Shown here one piece after another: positions 50,159 through 61,544 of a stretch of 64,000 nucleotides of DNA. The notes under the pieces were generated by a model. That model did no database searches. It saw only the letters and a program-made list of their open reading frames with translations, and was not told where the DNA came from. The stretch covers positions 992,001 to 1,056,000 of the forward strand of contig NZ_CP013022.1 in the NCBI RefSeq assembly GCF_001653955.1, in the 5' to 3' direction. Each line of letters begins with the position of its first letter. Position 1 is the stretch's first letter. The translations under genes and the position numbers were made by a program. The stretch comes from Francisella persica ATCC VR-331 (GTDB lineage Bacteria; Pseudomonadota; Gammaproteobacteria; Francisellales; Francisellaceae).

Positions 50159-51349
50159 ATGAAACGAAAGGTTTTTATTATTGGCCTGATAGTTAGCTTG
50201 TTTAATTTGGTATATTCAAAAGATGATTCATACATTTGTGATAATAAAATTCTTAAAACTCCTATCACAGCTACACAAACTAGAACACAGTTAAATTTTA
50301 CTAACTGGGCAAACTATATATCTCCTAATATAGTACCATGCTTTTCAGAACTATCTAATACTAGAGTCAAGTATATTTATACCTCTGACGATAATATGAC
50401 TCGTGCTAAAATAATGACAGGATCATCTGGTTTTGATCTAATCGAGCAAGGTGCACTATATCTAAATAGCGAAATAGTATCTAATGCTCTTATCAAACTT
50501 GATAAATCAAAGCTACCAAATCTAAAATATCGTAATAAAGTAATTTATGATAAAGTTTCACAGATAAATGATCCAGGTAATAACTATGCTATGGTATATA
50601 GTTATGGAACAACAGGGTTAGCGTATAACAAACAAAAAATAGAGCAAAGACTTGGTAAAGACGTGGTTCCTAATAGCTGGAAGTATGTTTTTGATAAAAA
50701 ATACCTCAAACAAATAGCTCCATGTGGAGTTTCGTTACTTGATGAACCAGAGCAAATATTTGGAAATTATTTTTTCTATCATGGTATTGATCCAAATACG
50801 AATAACAAAGCTGCGTATGAAAAAGCAGCTTTAGATATTATTAGAAATGTGCGTCCATATATTAAATATTTTGATAGTAATAAGTATCAAAATGATTTCA
50901 CTGCAGGTAACCTTTGTTTAGTTATGGGCTATTCTGGTGATGTAGTTAGATCTGTAGAAAGAGCAAAGTCAGTGAATCCAGATGTCACACTTGCGTATGT
51001 TATCCCTAAAGAGGGTACTAATATTTGGTTTGATATGCTAATGATACCAAAAGGAGCTAAAGATTTAGATAAAGCTTATGCTTTGATGAACTATATCATA
51101 GATCCATATGTATCAGCACAAAATAGTAATTATTTGTATCAACCCAATGCTGTTACGCAAAACAAAAAATATCTAGATGATATATTTGATAATACTAATA
51201 TCAGACCTACTGATGAGATGATTAAGAAAATGTATGTTCTTAATATCCATGATGCAAAAATGCAAAGCTTTATTAGTAGAATATGGATGAATGTTAAATA
51301 TGGCATAGAATTTACACCGAAGTATTATAATCCTCAAAAAAATAAATAA
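50159..51349 (+). CDS. Polyamine-type ABC transporter periplasmic binding protein (PotD/PotF family)
   Basis: About 396 residues. The ATG at 50159 begins a signal peptide (MKRKVFIIGLIVSLFNLVYS), preferred over GTG 50144. Seen: LNFTNWANYISPNIVPCF (mature N-terminus of the PotD/F type), FDLIEQGALYL, YSYGTTGLAYN, SLLDEPEQIFG, AGNLCLVMGYSGDV and IPKEGTNIWFDMLMIPKGA, all in family order. No permease or ATPase gene is adjacent; partners must be elsewhere or the protein is an orphan. Putrescine/spermidine as ligand is a family inference. Confidence 0.83.
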   Translation: MKRKVFIIGLIVSLFNLVYSKDDSYICDNKILKTPITATQTRTQLNFTNWANYISPNIVPCFSELSNTRVKYIYTSDDNMTRAKIMTGSSGFDLIEQGALYLNSEIVSNALIKLDKSKLPNLKYRNKVIYDKVSQINDPGNNYAMVYSYGTTGLAYNKQKIEQRLGKDVVPNSWKYVFDKKYLKQIAPCGVSLLDEPEQIFGNYFFYHGIDPNTNNKAAYEKAALDIIRNVRPYIKYFDSNKYQNDFTAGNLCLVMGYSGDVVRSVERAKSVNPDVTLAYVIPKEGTNIWFDMLMIPKGAKDLDKAYALMNYIIDPYVSAQNSNYLYQPNAVTQNKKYLDDIFDNTNIRPTDEMIKKMYVLNIHDAKMQSFISRIWMNVKYGIEFTPKYYNPQKNK

Positions 51350-51465
51350 TTCTTATAAATATTATCTTTTCTTTTAGCTTGATATTAGATTAGTGAAAAA
51401 TTATATTCAATTTGAAGGGTATTAGCTGTAGCTGATTGGTTGATAATAATGGATGTATTTTGTTT

Positions 51466-52350
51466 TTATTTTTTAATTTCTGCTAGTATTCTATGATAAT
51501 TCTTAAAACGAATAAGGTTGATATTACCAAGATTAACTTGTTTGACTATTTCACAACCTTTCGCTCCTTCTCTATGTGAGCAGTTTCTAAATTGACACAT
51601 TCCTCTGTATTTTTTGAAATCTAGAAAACTATCGAAAAGCTCTTCTTGTGAGATATGCCAAAGTCCAAACTCTCTAATACCTGGAGAATCAATAATATTC
51701 GTAGTGTCATTAATTTCATACAGGGTTGAGCAAGTTGTTGTATGACACCCCTTTTTGGTCGAGCCTGGAACCTCAGTTGTGGCAGTGATTTTTTCACCAA
51801 GTATTGTGTTTAGTGTTTCAGACTTACCAACTCCAGACTGTCCTAAAAAAATAGCTGTCTTATTAGCAAGAGTATGAACTAACTGATTTATTCCAATGTT
51901 ATTCTTTGCTGATATATAAAAAATCTTGTAATCTATATTTTTGTATATATCTACAATATTTTGTAGATGTTGTTTATCATCTTGAGACTGATCATCAATC
52001 TTATTGATGACTATTATAGGTTCAATATCACTATTGTGGAGAGCAGCTAAATATCTATCAATGTAATGTTCAACTGGAGCAGGTGAATGCGCGAGAATAA
52101 TCACGGCATTATCAATATTAGCAGCAATATTTTTATTTTTACGCTGATATTGATTTGGACGTGATATTAGATTTTTTCTATCAAGTAGTTTAGTAATTAC
52201 ATAAGTGGAATTTGTGTATTCTAATTCGACATCATCACCAACTGTAAGTTTTCCCTTTAGGTGACTACGCTGTAATGCTGAAACTTTTTCACCAGTGGTG
52301 AGCTTCACAGAAATACTACCACCAAAATTTATTATGACTTTTGCTAGCAA
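51466..52350 (-). CDS. rsgA: Ribosome small-subunit biogenesis GTPase RsgA
   Basis: Circularly permuted GTPase checking 30S maturation. 294 residues: N-terminal OB fold, GTPase motifs in permuted order NKID (116-119), GQSGVGKS (170-177) and DSPG (near 218), then a zinc site in CQFRNCSHREGAKGCE. TTG start at 52350 is used because no ATG precedes the OB fold and no strong ribosome-binding site is visible, suggesting low expression. Between the polyamine-binding gene and the divergent DUF2147 genes. Confidence 0.93.
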   Translation of the reverse strand: MLAKVIINFGGSISVKLTTGEKVSALQRSHLKGKLTVGDDVELEYTNSTYVITKLLDRKNLISRPNQYQRKNKNIAANIDNAVIILAHSPAPVEHYIDRYLAALHNSDIEPIIVINKIDDQSQDDKQHLQNIVDIYKNIDYKIFYISAKNNIGINQLVHTLANKTAIFLGQSGVGKSETLNTILGEKITATTEVPGSTKKGCHTTTCSTLYEINDTTNIIDSPGIREFGLWHISQEELFDSFLDFKKYRGMCQFRNCSHREGAKGCEIVKQVNLGNINLIRFKNYHRILAEIKK

Positions 52351-52506
52351 AAATTATTAAAAAGTTATTTTTTATAGTTTAAATTATAAGCTTTTTTTAT
52401 AAAATTGTTAATAATAGTTATTAAGTATATTTGAATAAAAATCGCTTGTTTGTTACTATCGAGAAATTAAGCAAAAAAATGTATTTATGAAAAAAAAGAG
52501 TAGGTA

Positions 52507-53226
52507 ATGAAAGAATCAAAAATCTTAGTGTTGATAGCAATTGCAGTTTTTGGAACTACAGCAATGTCTTTTGCAGCAGATGTTGATAAGTCCAATTCAA
52601 CAGACAAACTATCTCCAGAAGGTTATTGGGTTCAGTTTGATGAGGATAACGATGCTGGTCGTGGTATACCTGAAGGTATTATCCATACATATTTTGCTAA
52701 GAACGATAAGTATGGTAAAAAAGGTACACTACAGGTGGAAATCGTAGTGCCGCTAATGTATGTTGATTCATCTGGTAAGCCTACTAAACCAAGGGCTACC
52801 TGCTATAATTGTTCTAATGGCTCTTATAATGGTTTTAACTATAGAGGTAAAAATGCACCTTTAGAATGTTTTGTATTTGCAGGTAATATGCAACCAGAAG
52901 CTGGAACAGCTGTTGCTAACCAAAAAAGTGATGTTTATAAAAATGGTGGGGTAATAAACCCGAATGATGGTAAAGTTTACTCCTCAGAAGTCCAAGTCCA
53001 AGATGGTGGGGATACTATGTTTGCCAAAGCCGCATATATTGTTTGGGGTAAAGAGTTAGGTAGTAAATCTGCGCATTGGAAGAGAATAACAAAAGCTGAC
53101 TATGAAAAAGTCAAGACAGATTGCGGTGTTACTGCTGATGGTCAGTATACGAATAGTGATACAAAAGTCACAAGCATGTGTACTAATTATCCAGTTGGTC
53201 AATTTGGTGTTAAAAGTCCAGTCTAA
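52507..53226 (+). CDS. Secreted DUF2147 family protein, copy 1
   Basis: 239 residues. Signal peptide to about residue 24 (cleavage after SFAA), then a DUF2147-type lipocalin-like domain: PEGYWVQFDEDN, GIIHTYFAKND, the cysteine motif CYNCSNG (near 98), GGVINPNDGKVYSSEVQVQDGG, and YIVWGKELGSKSAHWKRI. Two more Cys lie in the C-terminal part (DCGVTADG, TSMCTN). Function of the family is unknown. Followed 68 bp later by a paralogue, a tandem duplication. Confidence 0.8.
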   Translation: MKESKILVLIAIAVFGTTAMSFAADVDKSNSTDKLSPEGYWVQFDEDNDAGRGIPEGIIHTYFAKNDKYGKKGTLQVEIVVPLMYVDSSGKPTKPRATCYNCSNGSYNGFNYRGKNAPLECFVFAGNMQPEAGTAVANQKSDVYKNGGVINPNDGKVYSSEVQVQDGGDTMFAKAAYIVWGKELGSKSAHWKRITKADYEKVKTDCGVTADGQYTNSDTKVTSMCTNYPVGQFGVKSPV

Positions 53227-53294
53227 TTAGTTTATATAATTACAAATTTTCTTTATACTATTTTTCTAAAAGTTAATCTAAATAATCTTTAATA

Positions 53295-53957
53295 ATGTTG
53301 TGTAAGTTGATTGTTATAATCGTTACTATTTTTGTATTTTCTTTTGCTTATACAGAAGAAGATTGGCAAAATCTCTATGCTACTGGCTATTGGTTGCAGC
53401 GAGATAATGTTACAAAAACAAATGTTGCTGTTATTCATGCTTATTATAATCAGTATGGTAATTTAAATGCCAAAGTCTATGTACCATTATCAAATGTTGA
53501 TGATGACATAATCCATGAACCAATTATTTACTGTGAAAAGTGTGGAAAAGGAGATGCTTATGGTAATATTTATGATTATTCAAGTGGCAAAGATAAATAT
53601 CAAGGCTTAGAATTTGTTTGGAATGCTAAAAAAACTGACTCTGGAGATCCTGCTAAAGGTAAAGGTCCACTATATACAGATGGTGCGGTTCTAAATCCAC
53701 ATGATGGTAAATACTATCATATAAAAGCTAGAACAATAGAAAATGGTAAAAAGATTTATGTAAGAGCTTACTGGGGTTTTTTAGGTAAGAGCGAGTATTG
53801 GCAAAGATTATCTGCTGATCAAGCTGAAAAAATAAAAAAATTATGCGGTTTGACAGCAGATAATGTCTATACCTATGAGGGTAAAAACGGTAAGGTTAAC
53901 GATAAAAAGCTATTTAAAGAATGTGCCACCAGAAACTTTGTAAGAGATCCTTTATAA
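53295..53957 (+). CDS. Secreted DUF2147 family protein, copy 2
   Basis: 220 residues, paralogue of the preceding protein. Signal peptide about 1-20 (MLCKLIVIIVTIFVFSFAYT), then GYWLQRDNVTK, VIHAYYNQYGNL, YCEKCGKGDAYGN (two Cys as in copy 1), LYTDGAVLNPHDGKYYH, and WGFLGKSEYWQRLSADQAEKIKKLCGLTADNVYT, matching copy 1 block by block. Low identity elsewhere implies an old duplication. mutL starts 7 bp downstream, so it may be co-transcribed. Confidence 0.8.
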   Translation: MLCKLIVIIVTIFVFSFAYTEEDWQNLYATGYWLQRDNVTKTNVAVIHAYYNQYGNLNAKVYVPLSNVDDDIIHEPIIYCEKCGKGDAYGNIYDYSSGKDKYQGLEFVWNAKKTDSGDPAKGKGPLYTDGAVLNPHDGKYYHIKARTIENGKKIYVRAYWGFLGKSEYWQRLSADQAEKIKKLCGLTADNVYTYEGKNGKVNDKKLFKECATRNFVRDPL

Positions 53958-53964
53958 CAAAAAT

Positions 53965-55767
53965 ATGCAACCACAAAAACATGACTACCGTCAAATAAAA
54001 ATTCTACCAGAGAGTCTAGCTAACCAGATAGCTGCTGGTGAAGTTATCGAAAGGCCATCTTCAGTAGTCAAAGAGCTTATTGAAAACTCTATTGATGCAG
54101 GAGCAACTCAAATAACAATTGAAATTCAAGAGGGTGGTAAGTCGCTAATTAGAATTAGAGATAATGGCAAAGGAATTGCACAACAAGATTTAGAATTAGC
54201 GTTAGCTCCACATGCAACAAGTAAGATTTATACCCTTGGTGAGCTTGAGGCTGTGGCTAGTATGGGTTTTCGTGGAGAGGCTTTGGCAAGTATTGCTTCA
54301 GTTGCTAAGTTAAAGATTATCTCTAAATGTCAAGATGCCCAAGATGCTTGGCAAATTAATAATCATACTAGAGAAGTTATCCCTGCTGCACATGTTACAG
54401 GTACAACAATCGAAGTTTGTGAGCTTTTTTATAATACTCCTGCGCGACGTAAGTTTCTTAAAAAAGATAATACTGAGTTTTTATATATTTATGATTTATT
54501 CAAGAAATATATGCTTTGCTATTTTGGTGTTGCTTTTAAGCTTATAAATAATGGTAAAGAAGTCAAAGATTTAATTGTAGCTGAAGATGCGCAACTTAAA
54601 TATAATCGTGTCTTAGATTTGTATAGTCGCGAGTTTATTGAAAATACTATTTATGTAGATAAACAAGTTGGTGATGTTCATCTGTGGGGATGGATAGCCA
54701 GTCCAAGATTTAATCGAGCTCGTCCAGATATGCAGAATTTCTATATCAATGGGCGTATAATCAAAGATAAAATTGTTGCTCATGCGATGAAAAATGCTTA
54801 TAAAGATGTGATGTATGGCAACAGATATCCTGCATTTTTACTTTATTTGGATATTGATTATCGTGAGGTTGATGTTAATGTCCATCCGGCAAAAAGTGAA
54901 GTGCGTTTTAGAAATCAAAAATTCATCTATGATTTTCTCTTTGGTAGTGTCAATAAAGCGATAACTACTAGTTCGGATATAAAAATATCCCGTCATCAAC
55001 AAGTAACTAGTCAAGAAAAACATGCTAGTGATAACAACACGCTTAATATTGGTAATATGAGCTTGAATATTAATATTGAAGATGGAGTAGAGACTAATAC
55101 AAATCTTCACTTGCTTGATAAAGATTTTGAAAAGCAAACCACAAAACAAAATCAAATTAGTATCTCACACCAGTCAAAATCTAGTGGCTTAGGTCAGGCT
55201 ATTTGCCAAATCCATGGTATATATATTCTCTCACAAGTTGAGGATGGTGTTGTACTTGTAGATATGCACGCAGCACACGAGAGAATACTGTATGAAGAGA
55301 TGAAAAAAACTTGGCACGCAGATACTGATAAATTTAAGCAGAATCTATTAGTGCCGCTAACTTGTCAGCTAACTAATAATATAGTTGCAACTATAGAAGA
55401 AAATCTAGAAGCCTTTGAAAAGTTAGGTTTTGTAATATCTATAGTTGCTGATGATGTTATACTTGTTAGGGCAACACCAATATATGTCAAAAATAAAGAT
55501 ATCCAAGATTTAATATCAAATGTAGCTACAGAGCTTAGCTCTTCTAGTAAAACAAAAAGTATCGAGTTTTATTTAAATCATATTTTAGCTACAGTATCTT
55601 GTCATGCTGCCGTTAGGGCTAATGATAAGCTTAGTATTCCAGAGATGAATCATTTACTTAGACAAATGGAAAATGTTGAAAATTCAGGGCAGTGCAACCA
55701 TGGGCGACCAACTTGGGTGAAGCTTAATTTTGCACAGTTAGATAGTTTCTTTTTAAGGGGTAGATGA
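53965..55767 (+). CDS. mutL: DNA mismatch repair protein MutL, endonuclease type
   Basis: 600 residues. GHKL ATPase domain: NQIAAGEVIERPSSVVKELIENSIDAGA (about 20-48; seen in parts), DNGKGI, GFRGEALASIASVA; transducer domain with YINGRIIKDK; disordered linker about 335-410; C-terminal domain with DMHAAHERILYEE (from residue 433, fits the DxHA(X)2E(X)4E metal site) and CNHGRPTW near the end. These motifs mark the nicking endonuclease class, unlike E. coli MutL, consistent with a MutH-free system. Intact in a genome that has lost recJ. Confidence 0.95.
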   Translation: MQPQKHDYRQIKILPESLANQIAAGEVIERPSSVVKELIENSIDAGATQITIEIQEGGKSLIRIRDNGKGIAQQDLELALAPHATSKIYTLGELEAVASMGFRGEALASIASVAKLKIISKCQDAQDAWQINNHTREVIPAAHVTGTTIEVCELFYNTPARRKFLKKDNTEFLYIYDLFKKYMLCYFGVAFKLINNGKEVKDLIVAEDAQLKYNRVLDLYSREFIENTIYVDKQVGDVHLWGWIASPRFNRARPDMQNFYINGRIIKDKIVAHAMKNAYKDVMYGNRYPAFLLYLDIDYREVDVNVHPAKSEVRFRNQKFIYDFLFGSVNKAITTSSDIKISRHQQVTSQEKHASDNNTLNIGNMSLNINIEDGVETNTNLHLLDKDFEKQTTKQNQISISHQSKSSGLGQAICQIHGIYILSQVEDGVVLVDMHAAHERILYEEMKKTWHADTDKFKQNLLVPLTCQLTNNIVATIEENLEAFEKLGFVISIVADDVILVRATPIYVKNKDIQDLISNVATELSSSSKTKSIEFYLNHILATVSCHAAVRANDKLSIPEMNHLLRQMENVENSGQCNHGRPTWVKLNFAQLDSFFLRGR

Positions 55768-55950
55768 AAAACGACATATATCTAGTTCTTTTTATTTGTG
55801 CAATAGTTTCAAAATATATACTGTTCTTAAATTTACTTTATTTAATTAATAATCATTGATTATGATAATCGATACATAGTATCTTTTACATTAAATTTTA
55901 ACGGCCAAAAGTTAGTGATTTTAAGGATATAACTATAAGGGACTAACTTA

Positions 55951-57070
55951 TGACAGATTATACTAATTCTCAAGGGATTTAAAGCTTAACTAAGAGTTTC
56001 ATTGGCTAAATTCCTTTTATCTATTAATTAGCTGCCTATTTAGCAAATGTAATTATACCAGGTATGCTCCAAGTAATCGTGATTTCGAAAGTGAATTTTC
56101 TATAATTCAAAACTTCATTAACAATTTTTATATTAGGGGTTGTGGTACTATATTACATATTTATAGGACTCATAGCTAACATTATAGGAAGGCGTCCTGT
56201 GGATGATATTAGGTTGTTTGTTTTTTTATTAAACACAATTTTTATTATATTTCACCAAATATTAGTTACTTTATTCTTGGGAGATTCTTATAAGATGGTT
56301 ATGTTTTATAGGTACAATTGGTATGTCATTGTTTAAGAGATATTACTATAAATGGCCAAAGTTGTATGCACCACTTCATATTATGAAGTACGCAGCTTGA
56401 TTAGTAGGTCCTTTGTTAGGTTAGATTATTGTAGAAATTATTCCATTGGAGAGTTGATTTTTCTAATTCTTGCGTTATTATCTGTCTTGGCCTTAAGGTG
56501 TATAATAATAGTGTTATATAGTGCGTCAAGACAAAATACTTAAGCTAAATTTCGTTAAAATTTATCGTAATTACGTTAAGCTTTTGATTTCATTTACATT
56601 CTTTATATGTGCTGTAAGTTTAGGCTTTAAAAGTGTTTCTTTTATAGTATGGCTTGGAATACCCCATCTATTCTATTTATAGAAAATTCTCATATTAGCA
56701 CTATAGAGTATGGTTTATGGAATTTTTTTTTAGTTTTATTAGAAAGCTTTATAATGAGGAATAAAAGTAGAAGTTTCTCTCTAAAGGCACTTATAAAAAT
56801 AGGCACTGTATTAGCATTAGCTTCATTAATTGTGTTTTGTTTATATGGATTTAGTCTTATGGTTTAGTATAACACCTTTAATAAGATTTACTATTCTCAG
56901 CAATTAGAATAGGTATACAGTCAGTAGCAACTAAAGTTTCAGCTGCTTATAAATATACTTGGTGAACAATCACTCTAAATATATCAACATCTCTATTTTC
57001 AATAATCAACATACTCATCAGTAGACATCAAATGATTAAAATGAGATAGGTTTTAAAATATGCTTCATTA
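55951..57070 (+). pseudogene. MFS drug:H+ antiporter (Bcr/CflA-like) remnant
   Basis: Interrupted plus-strand reading of a 12-helix exporter: AAYLANVIIPGMLQVIV, VLYYIFIGLIANIIGRRPV (56140-56200, motif A region), FLLNTIFIIF, an APLHIMKYAA and VGPLLG piece (near 56380-56410), ILALLSVLAL, then YRNYVKLLISFTFFICAVSLGFKSVSFIVW (56560-56650), a FIENSHISTIEYGLWNF piece (56640-56720), and KALIKIGTVLALASLIVFCLYG. Many stops between. A dead multidrug or metabolite exporter; exact family is approximate. Confidence 0.65.
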
Positions 57071-57240
57071 TTTTAAATCTAGAAGTAGACTATAAAGAGC
57101 AAGGCGACTATAAATATTTGGATTGCGAAGGCAAGTAGACATTATTTTAAAACTAAATAAACACTGTCATACTTAATAATTTTAATTATTGAATATTATA
57201 TTACAGCTAATATTTAATTTAAAAAATGAAGAAGTATATT

Positions 57241-58523
<1,283 letters not shown>

Positions 58524-59186
58524 TTAGCTTATAAGATATTTTATTTCAGCAAAATCATCAATATGAGCAAAGCTCTCTAAAGACTTAAGGTCAATACCAT
58601 TATGATAGCCATAACTAACTATTACTACTTTTATATTAGCACCTTGTGCACATAAGAAATCACTCATTGAGTCACCAACCATTAAACTCTCATCCGGCTT
58701 AGAATTTAACTTATTCATAGCAAAAAGTAATGGTTTTGAGTTAGGTTTATAACTAGGAGTTGTATCACCACCAACAATAATATCAAAATAATCAAGTAGA
58801 TTTAAATGTGATAGAGATTGTATAGCATCTTCCTCATGCTTATTTGTGACAACAGCCATCTTAATATTTTGCTGTTTCAAGAAGTCTAATGTTTCAAACA
58901 CATTTGGATATACTTTGCTATTAGCACTATTTAGTGTTTTATAAGTATCACTTACTATTTTGACACCAACATCTGTGATAGATTCAATATACTTTTTATC
59001 AGTAAAATCTAATGCCAATACTTTTCTAACAGTAGTAGGATAGCCTTTGCCAATAATATTAGCTAAGACATCTTTGGATACTGGTTTAAGTCCAAAATAC
59101 CTACGCATAGTATTTGTTGCGACTGTTAGATCGCCTACTGTATTTACAAGCGTTCCATCTAAGTCAAAAAATATGTTTTTTATCAT
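58524..59186 (-). CDS. gph: Phosphoglycolate phosphatase-type HAD hydrolase Gph
   Basis: 220 residues. HAD motifs in order: I FFDLDGTLVNT (from residue 5, nucleophile Asp), II VVTNKHE (near 118), III KPNSKPLL, and IV MVGDSMSDFLCA (near 168). Cap domain between motifs I and II is the helical C1 type, as in Gph. It removes phosphoglycolate or a related small phosphoester; the precise substrate is uncertain within this HAD subfamily. Followed upstream by eroded genes. Confidence 0.8.
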   Translation of the reverse strand: MIKNIFFDLDGTLVNTVGDLTVATNTMRRYFGLKPVSKDVLANIIGKGYPTTVRKVLALDFTDKKYIESITDVGVKIVSDTYKTLNSANSKVYPNVFETLDFLKQQNIKMAVVTNKHEEDAIQSLSHLNLLDYFDIIVGGDTTPSYKPNSKPLLFAMNKLNSKPDESLMVGDSMSDFLCAQGANIKVVIVSYGYHNGIDLKSLESFAHIDDFAEIKYLIS

Positions 59187-59454
59187 AAGCTAAATAATAA
59201 GTTATTTTATAAACAAAATTATATATCTTTAAATTCAAAAAAAAATAAGTGATTCAAAACTTATTGATATGACTAATTTTGTTATTAAATCGTTAGTTTA
59301 GAATAGATTTACTTATCAGTTTGTGTTTTTTTGTAGCTATTTCATTAGTTTGACTAATTTAAATTTCTAAAGTGTAGAGCGACTATCTCGTCAAATTTTC
59401 TTAGAAGCAGAACAATGAATATTTGTTACTTTTGTACTAATCTAATATTTCTCT

Positions 59455-60015
59455 TACATTCTTCTAATTGATGCCATCACCTGGCATTACTTGTATTTGG
59501 CTACTAAATTATTGTTGCAGCAACTTTAAAGTTTCTAAACCTTTTATTACATTCATAGCAGTTCCTGATGTCAGGATTCTATTGAAACCAGAGTAATTAT
59601 CTCTTGTGTAGATTTGTATATATCCGTAGTTAGATCAGTAACTCTATGAAAAGTTAGCTCTTTTGTAAGTTTAATAATAAATGGTTTTTAAAAAACTCCT
59701 GATCTACTTTATTATCTTTTGTTAATGCACCAATAACACCATCGACATCAAGCTTAAGCATAGTTTTTAGATTAACAAGCATAATCTGTTGATCTAATTG
59801 ATCGCAATAAAATATCACTACCGCGATAGCGAATCATAGCTTGTAGAGTGAGCCTTTAAAATTAGTTTTAGCAAATTTTACTAGGCTAGGTGATGTGGTT
59901 CCCTAAACACTTAATGCTGAACAAAGTCCCAATCTATAAGCACCAGCTTGTGTTGTGCATTTAGGATTGATTGTGAGTTATCTGCACAGATTTCTAAGTT
60001 ATCATTATTTAAGAA
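59455..60015 (-). pseudogene. cutC: Copper homeostasis protein CutC remnant
   Basis: Minus-strand pieces: LEICADNSQSILNAQH (near 59990), AYRLGLCSALS in the next frame, then LKLDVDGVIGALTKDNKVDQEFFKNHLLLNLQK (59670-59770; E. coli equivalent includes VDGVVIGVLT..DGEVD), a degraded TFHR region, SGTAMNVIKGLETLKLLQQ (near 59530) and MPGDGIN at the end. Several stops and frame changes; CutC normally has about 250 residues. Dead gene. Confidence 0.72.
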
Positions 60016-60257
60016 GTTTCACAGAGTTATATCCATATTATAGCTAGTTGCTTTTAAGAAAGTCTATTATAATAATGTTTTGCTATTTACTGGGTAAGTT
60101 ATAGCATAATACTTTTTTCATGGCAGTCCTTCGACACTAGTCATGCAAAACTGCCTAGAACTTATGCTATCGTAGTTTAAAATAAATGGAAAATAAAAAA
60201 CAACCAAGTCATTTTGAACTAGTTTTAAAATCTCAAGAAATTTAGCTATAATTATTT

Positions 60258-60420
60258 GTGAAAAAAATATTTTATTAATAAGTTATTGATCGTATATTTG
60301 GGTGGTAGTGCTCTAAAAGCAAATATTGAGTTATACAATATATAGTTTGTCGTTGGTGAAACTATTGAAAATACTTATGAGCAACTTAGAAAAAACTGGT
60401 TTAGTACTATTTAGTCTTTA
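60258..60420 (+). pseudogene. DUF1543 domain protein fragment
   Basis: A short plus-strand reading, KLLIVYLGGSALKANIELYNI, a stop, then FVVGETIENTYEQLRKNWFS (60280-60410), fits the start of a DUF1543 protein (typically VYLGGSAPKANIELHD..FVVG). The rest of the gene is gone. Function of the family is unknown. Confidence 0.6.
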
Positions 60421-60444
60421 TTATTCATTAATTTTTCAATACCT

Positions 60445-61436
60445 GCAAAAGCTACATTAAATTATTACTGGACCAAGAAATATTTCCAATAAAGCCAAAC
60501 GCATGAATACCTCCCATAATACCTATTAGTGAAGCAACAAAGCTAAGCTTAACTTTTTTGTTAATAATCCTAGGTTGCATTATATTATCTGTAAAAATAT
60601 TTAGGCTAAAACCAATAATCAAAATAACAATAGCTTTTGTTGCACCATATATGACAAATACACTTGCGCTAATTAAGATATAAATTATGCCAACCATAAA
60701 TGGTATCATTGAAGCAATGGCTGCTACAAATGCAAATAATATAGGGCTTGGTTATACTTAGCCAAAAGAATGTAATCGCCATAATACTACCTACAAGCAT
60801 TACCGTTAGAAATATCGCTAAACTAACTCTACGAGTTATTACAATAGCAGTTGATACAAAACCTATCACTATCGTGAAAGTCTTTTAGAACAATTTTTTT
60901 AGAAATTTTTCTAAACTAGTGCTACTTATTAAAAACTGATAGACTAATAAGAGTGTTATCAAGAAATCAGTTACTAAACTTACTGAGGTAAAGCCGATGT
61001 ACCTTATTGTGGGTAATATTTTTCCAAGATTAGAAATTAACACATCTTTATCTTGGTTAACCACGTTAATGAGTTTTTCAAAATGCTCATGAAGAGTATT
61101 GCCAATGTAAGGAATATTAGCTATTGATTTGCTTAATTGTGAGAAAGTTTGAAAAAGAGATTCACTATGTTGCAAATATGAAATAATTTCTGTAATTACA
61201 TATGATAGGACAACAAGGAGAGGTATGAAAATACATAATAAAATAGCAATCACAATTATAAAGCTACTTTTATGTTTGCCAATATGTTGCTCTAGATATA
61301 CTTGTAGTGGTGTAAGAATTATCGCAAGCAGACCAGCAAATAAAATAGGGTAGATAAAAGGATATAAAACCCAAGCAATTAACCCTCCTACTAAACAAAT
61401 AATGCTTAATTTTTTGATAGTAGTGTAAGAAGTCAT
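60445..61436 (-). pseudogene. AI-2E family transporter paralogue, frameshifted
   Basis: Three consecutive minus-strand open pieces in different frames (60885-61436, 60669-60869, 60452-60709) together make one PerM/YhhT-like protein: four N-terminal helices with PFIYPILFAGLLAIILTPLQ, a coiled loop with YLQHSESLFQTFSQLSKS, LVYQFLISSTSLEKFLKK, then VSLAIFLTVMLVGSIMA, IPFMVGIIYIL and NIMQPRIINKKVKLSFVASLIGIMGGIHAFGFIG. Only about two frameshifts and few stops, so it decayed recently. An intact paralogue is at 47457-48563. Confidence 0.8.
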
Positions 61437-61544
61437 TTTAAAATTATAATCATCAGCGAAATTTATACTCTTGACTAAGAATAACAGTTTAATTTTTATT
61501 ATTAAAGTTTATGTTATCAATTTATCATGGTTGTTGGTTACCCT

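Noticed and set aside
54838-55155. Minus-strand frame of 105 codons within mutL
   Set aside because: Lies wholly inside the MutL coding frame, over the transducer end and linker; antisense shadow.
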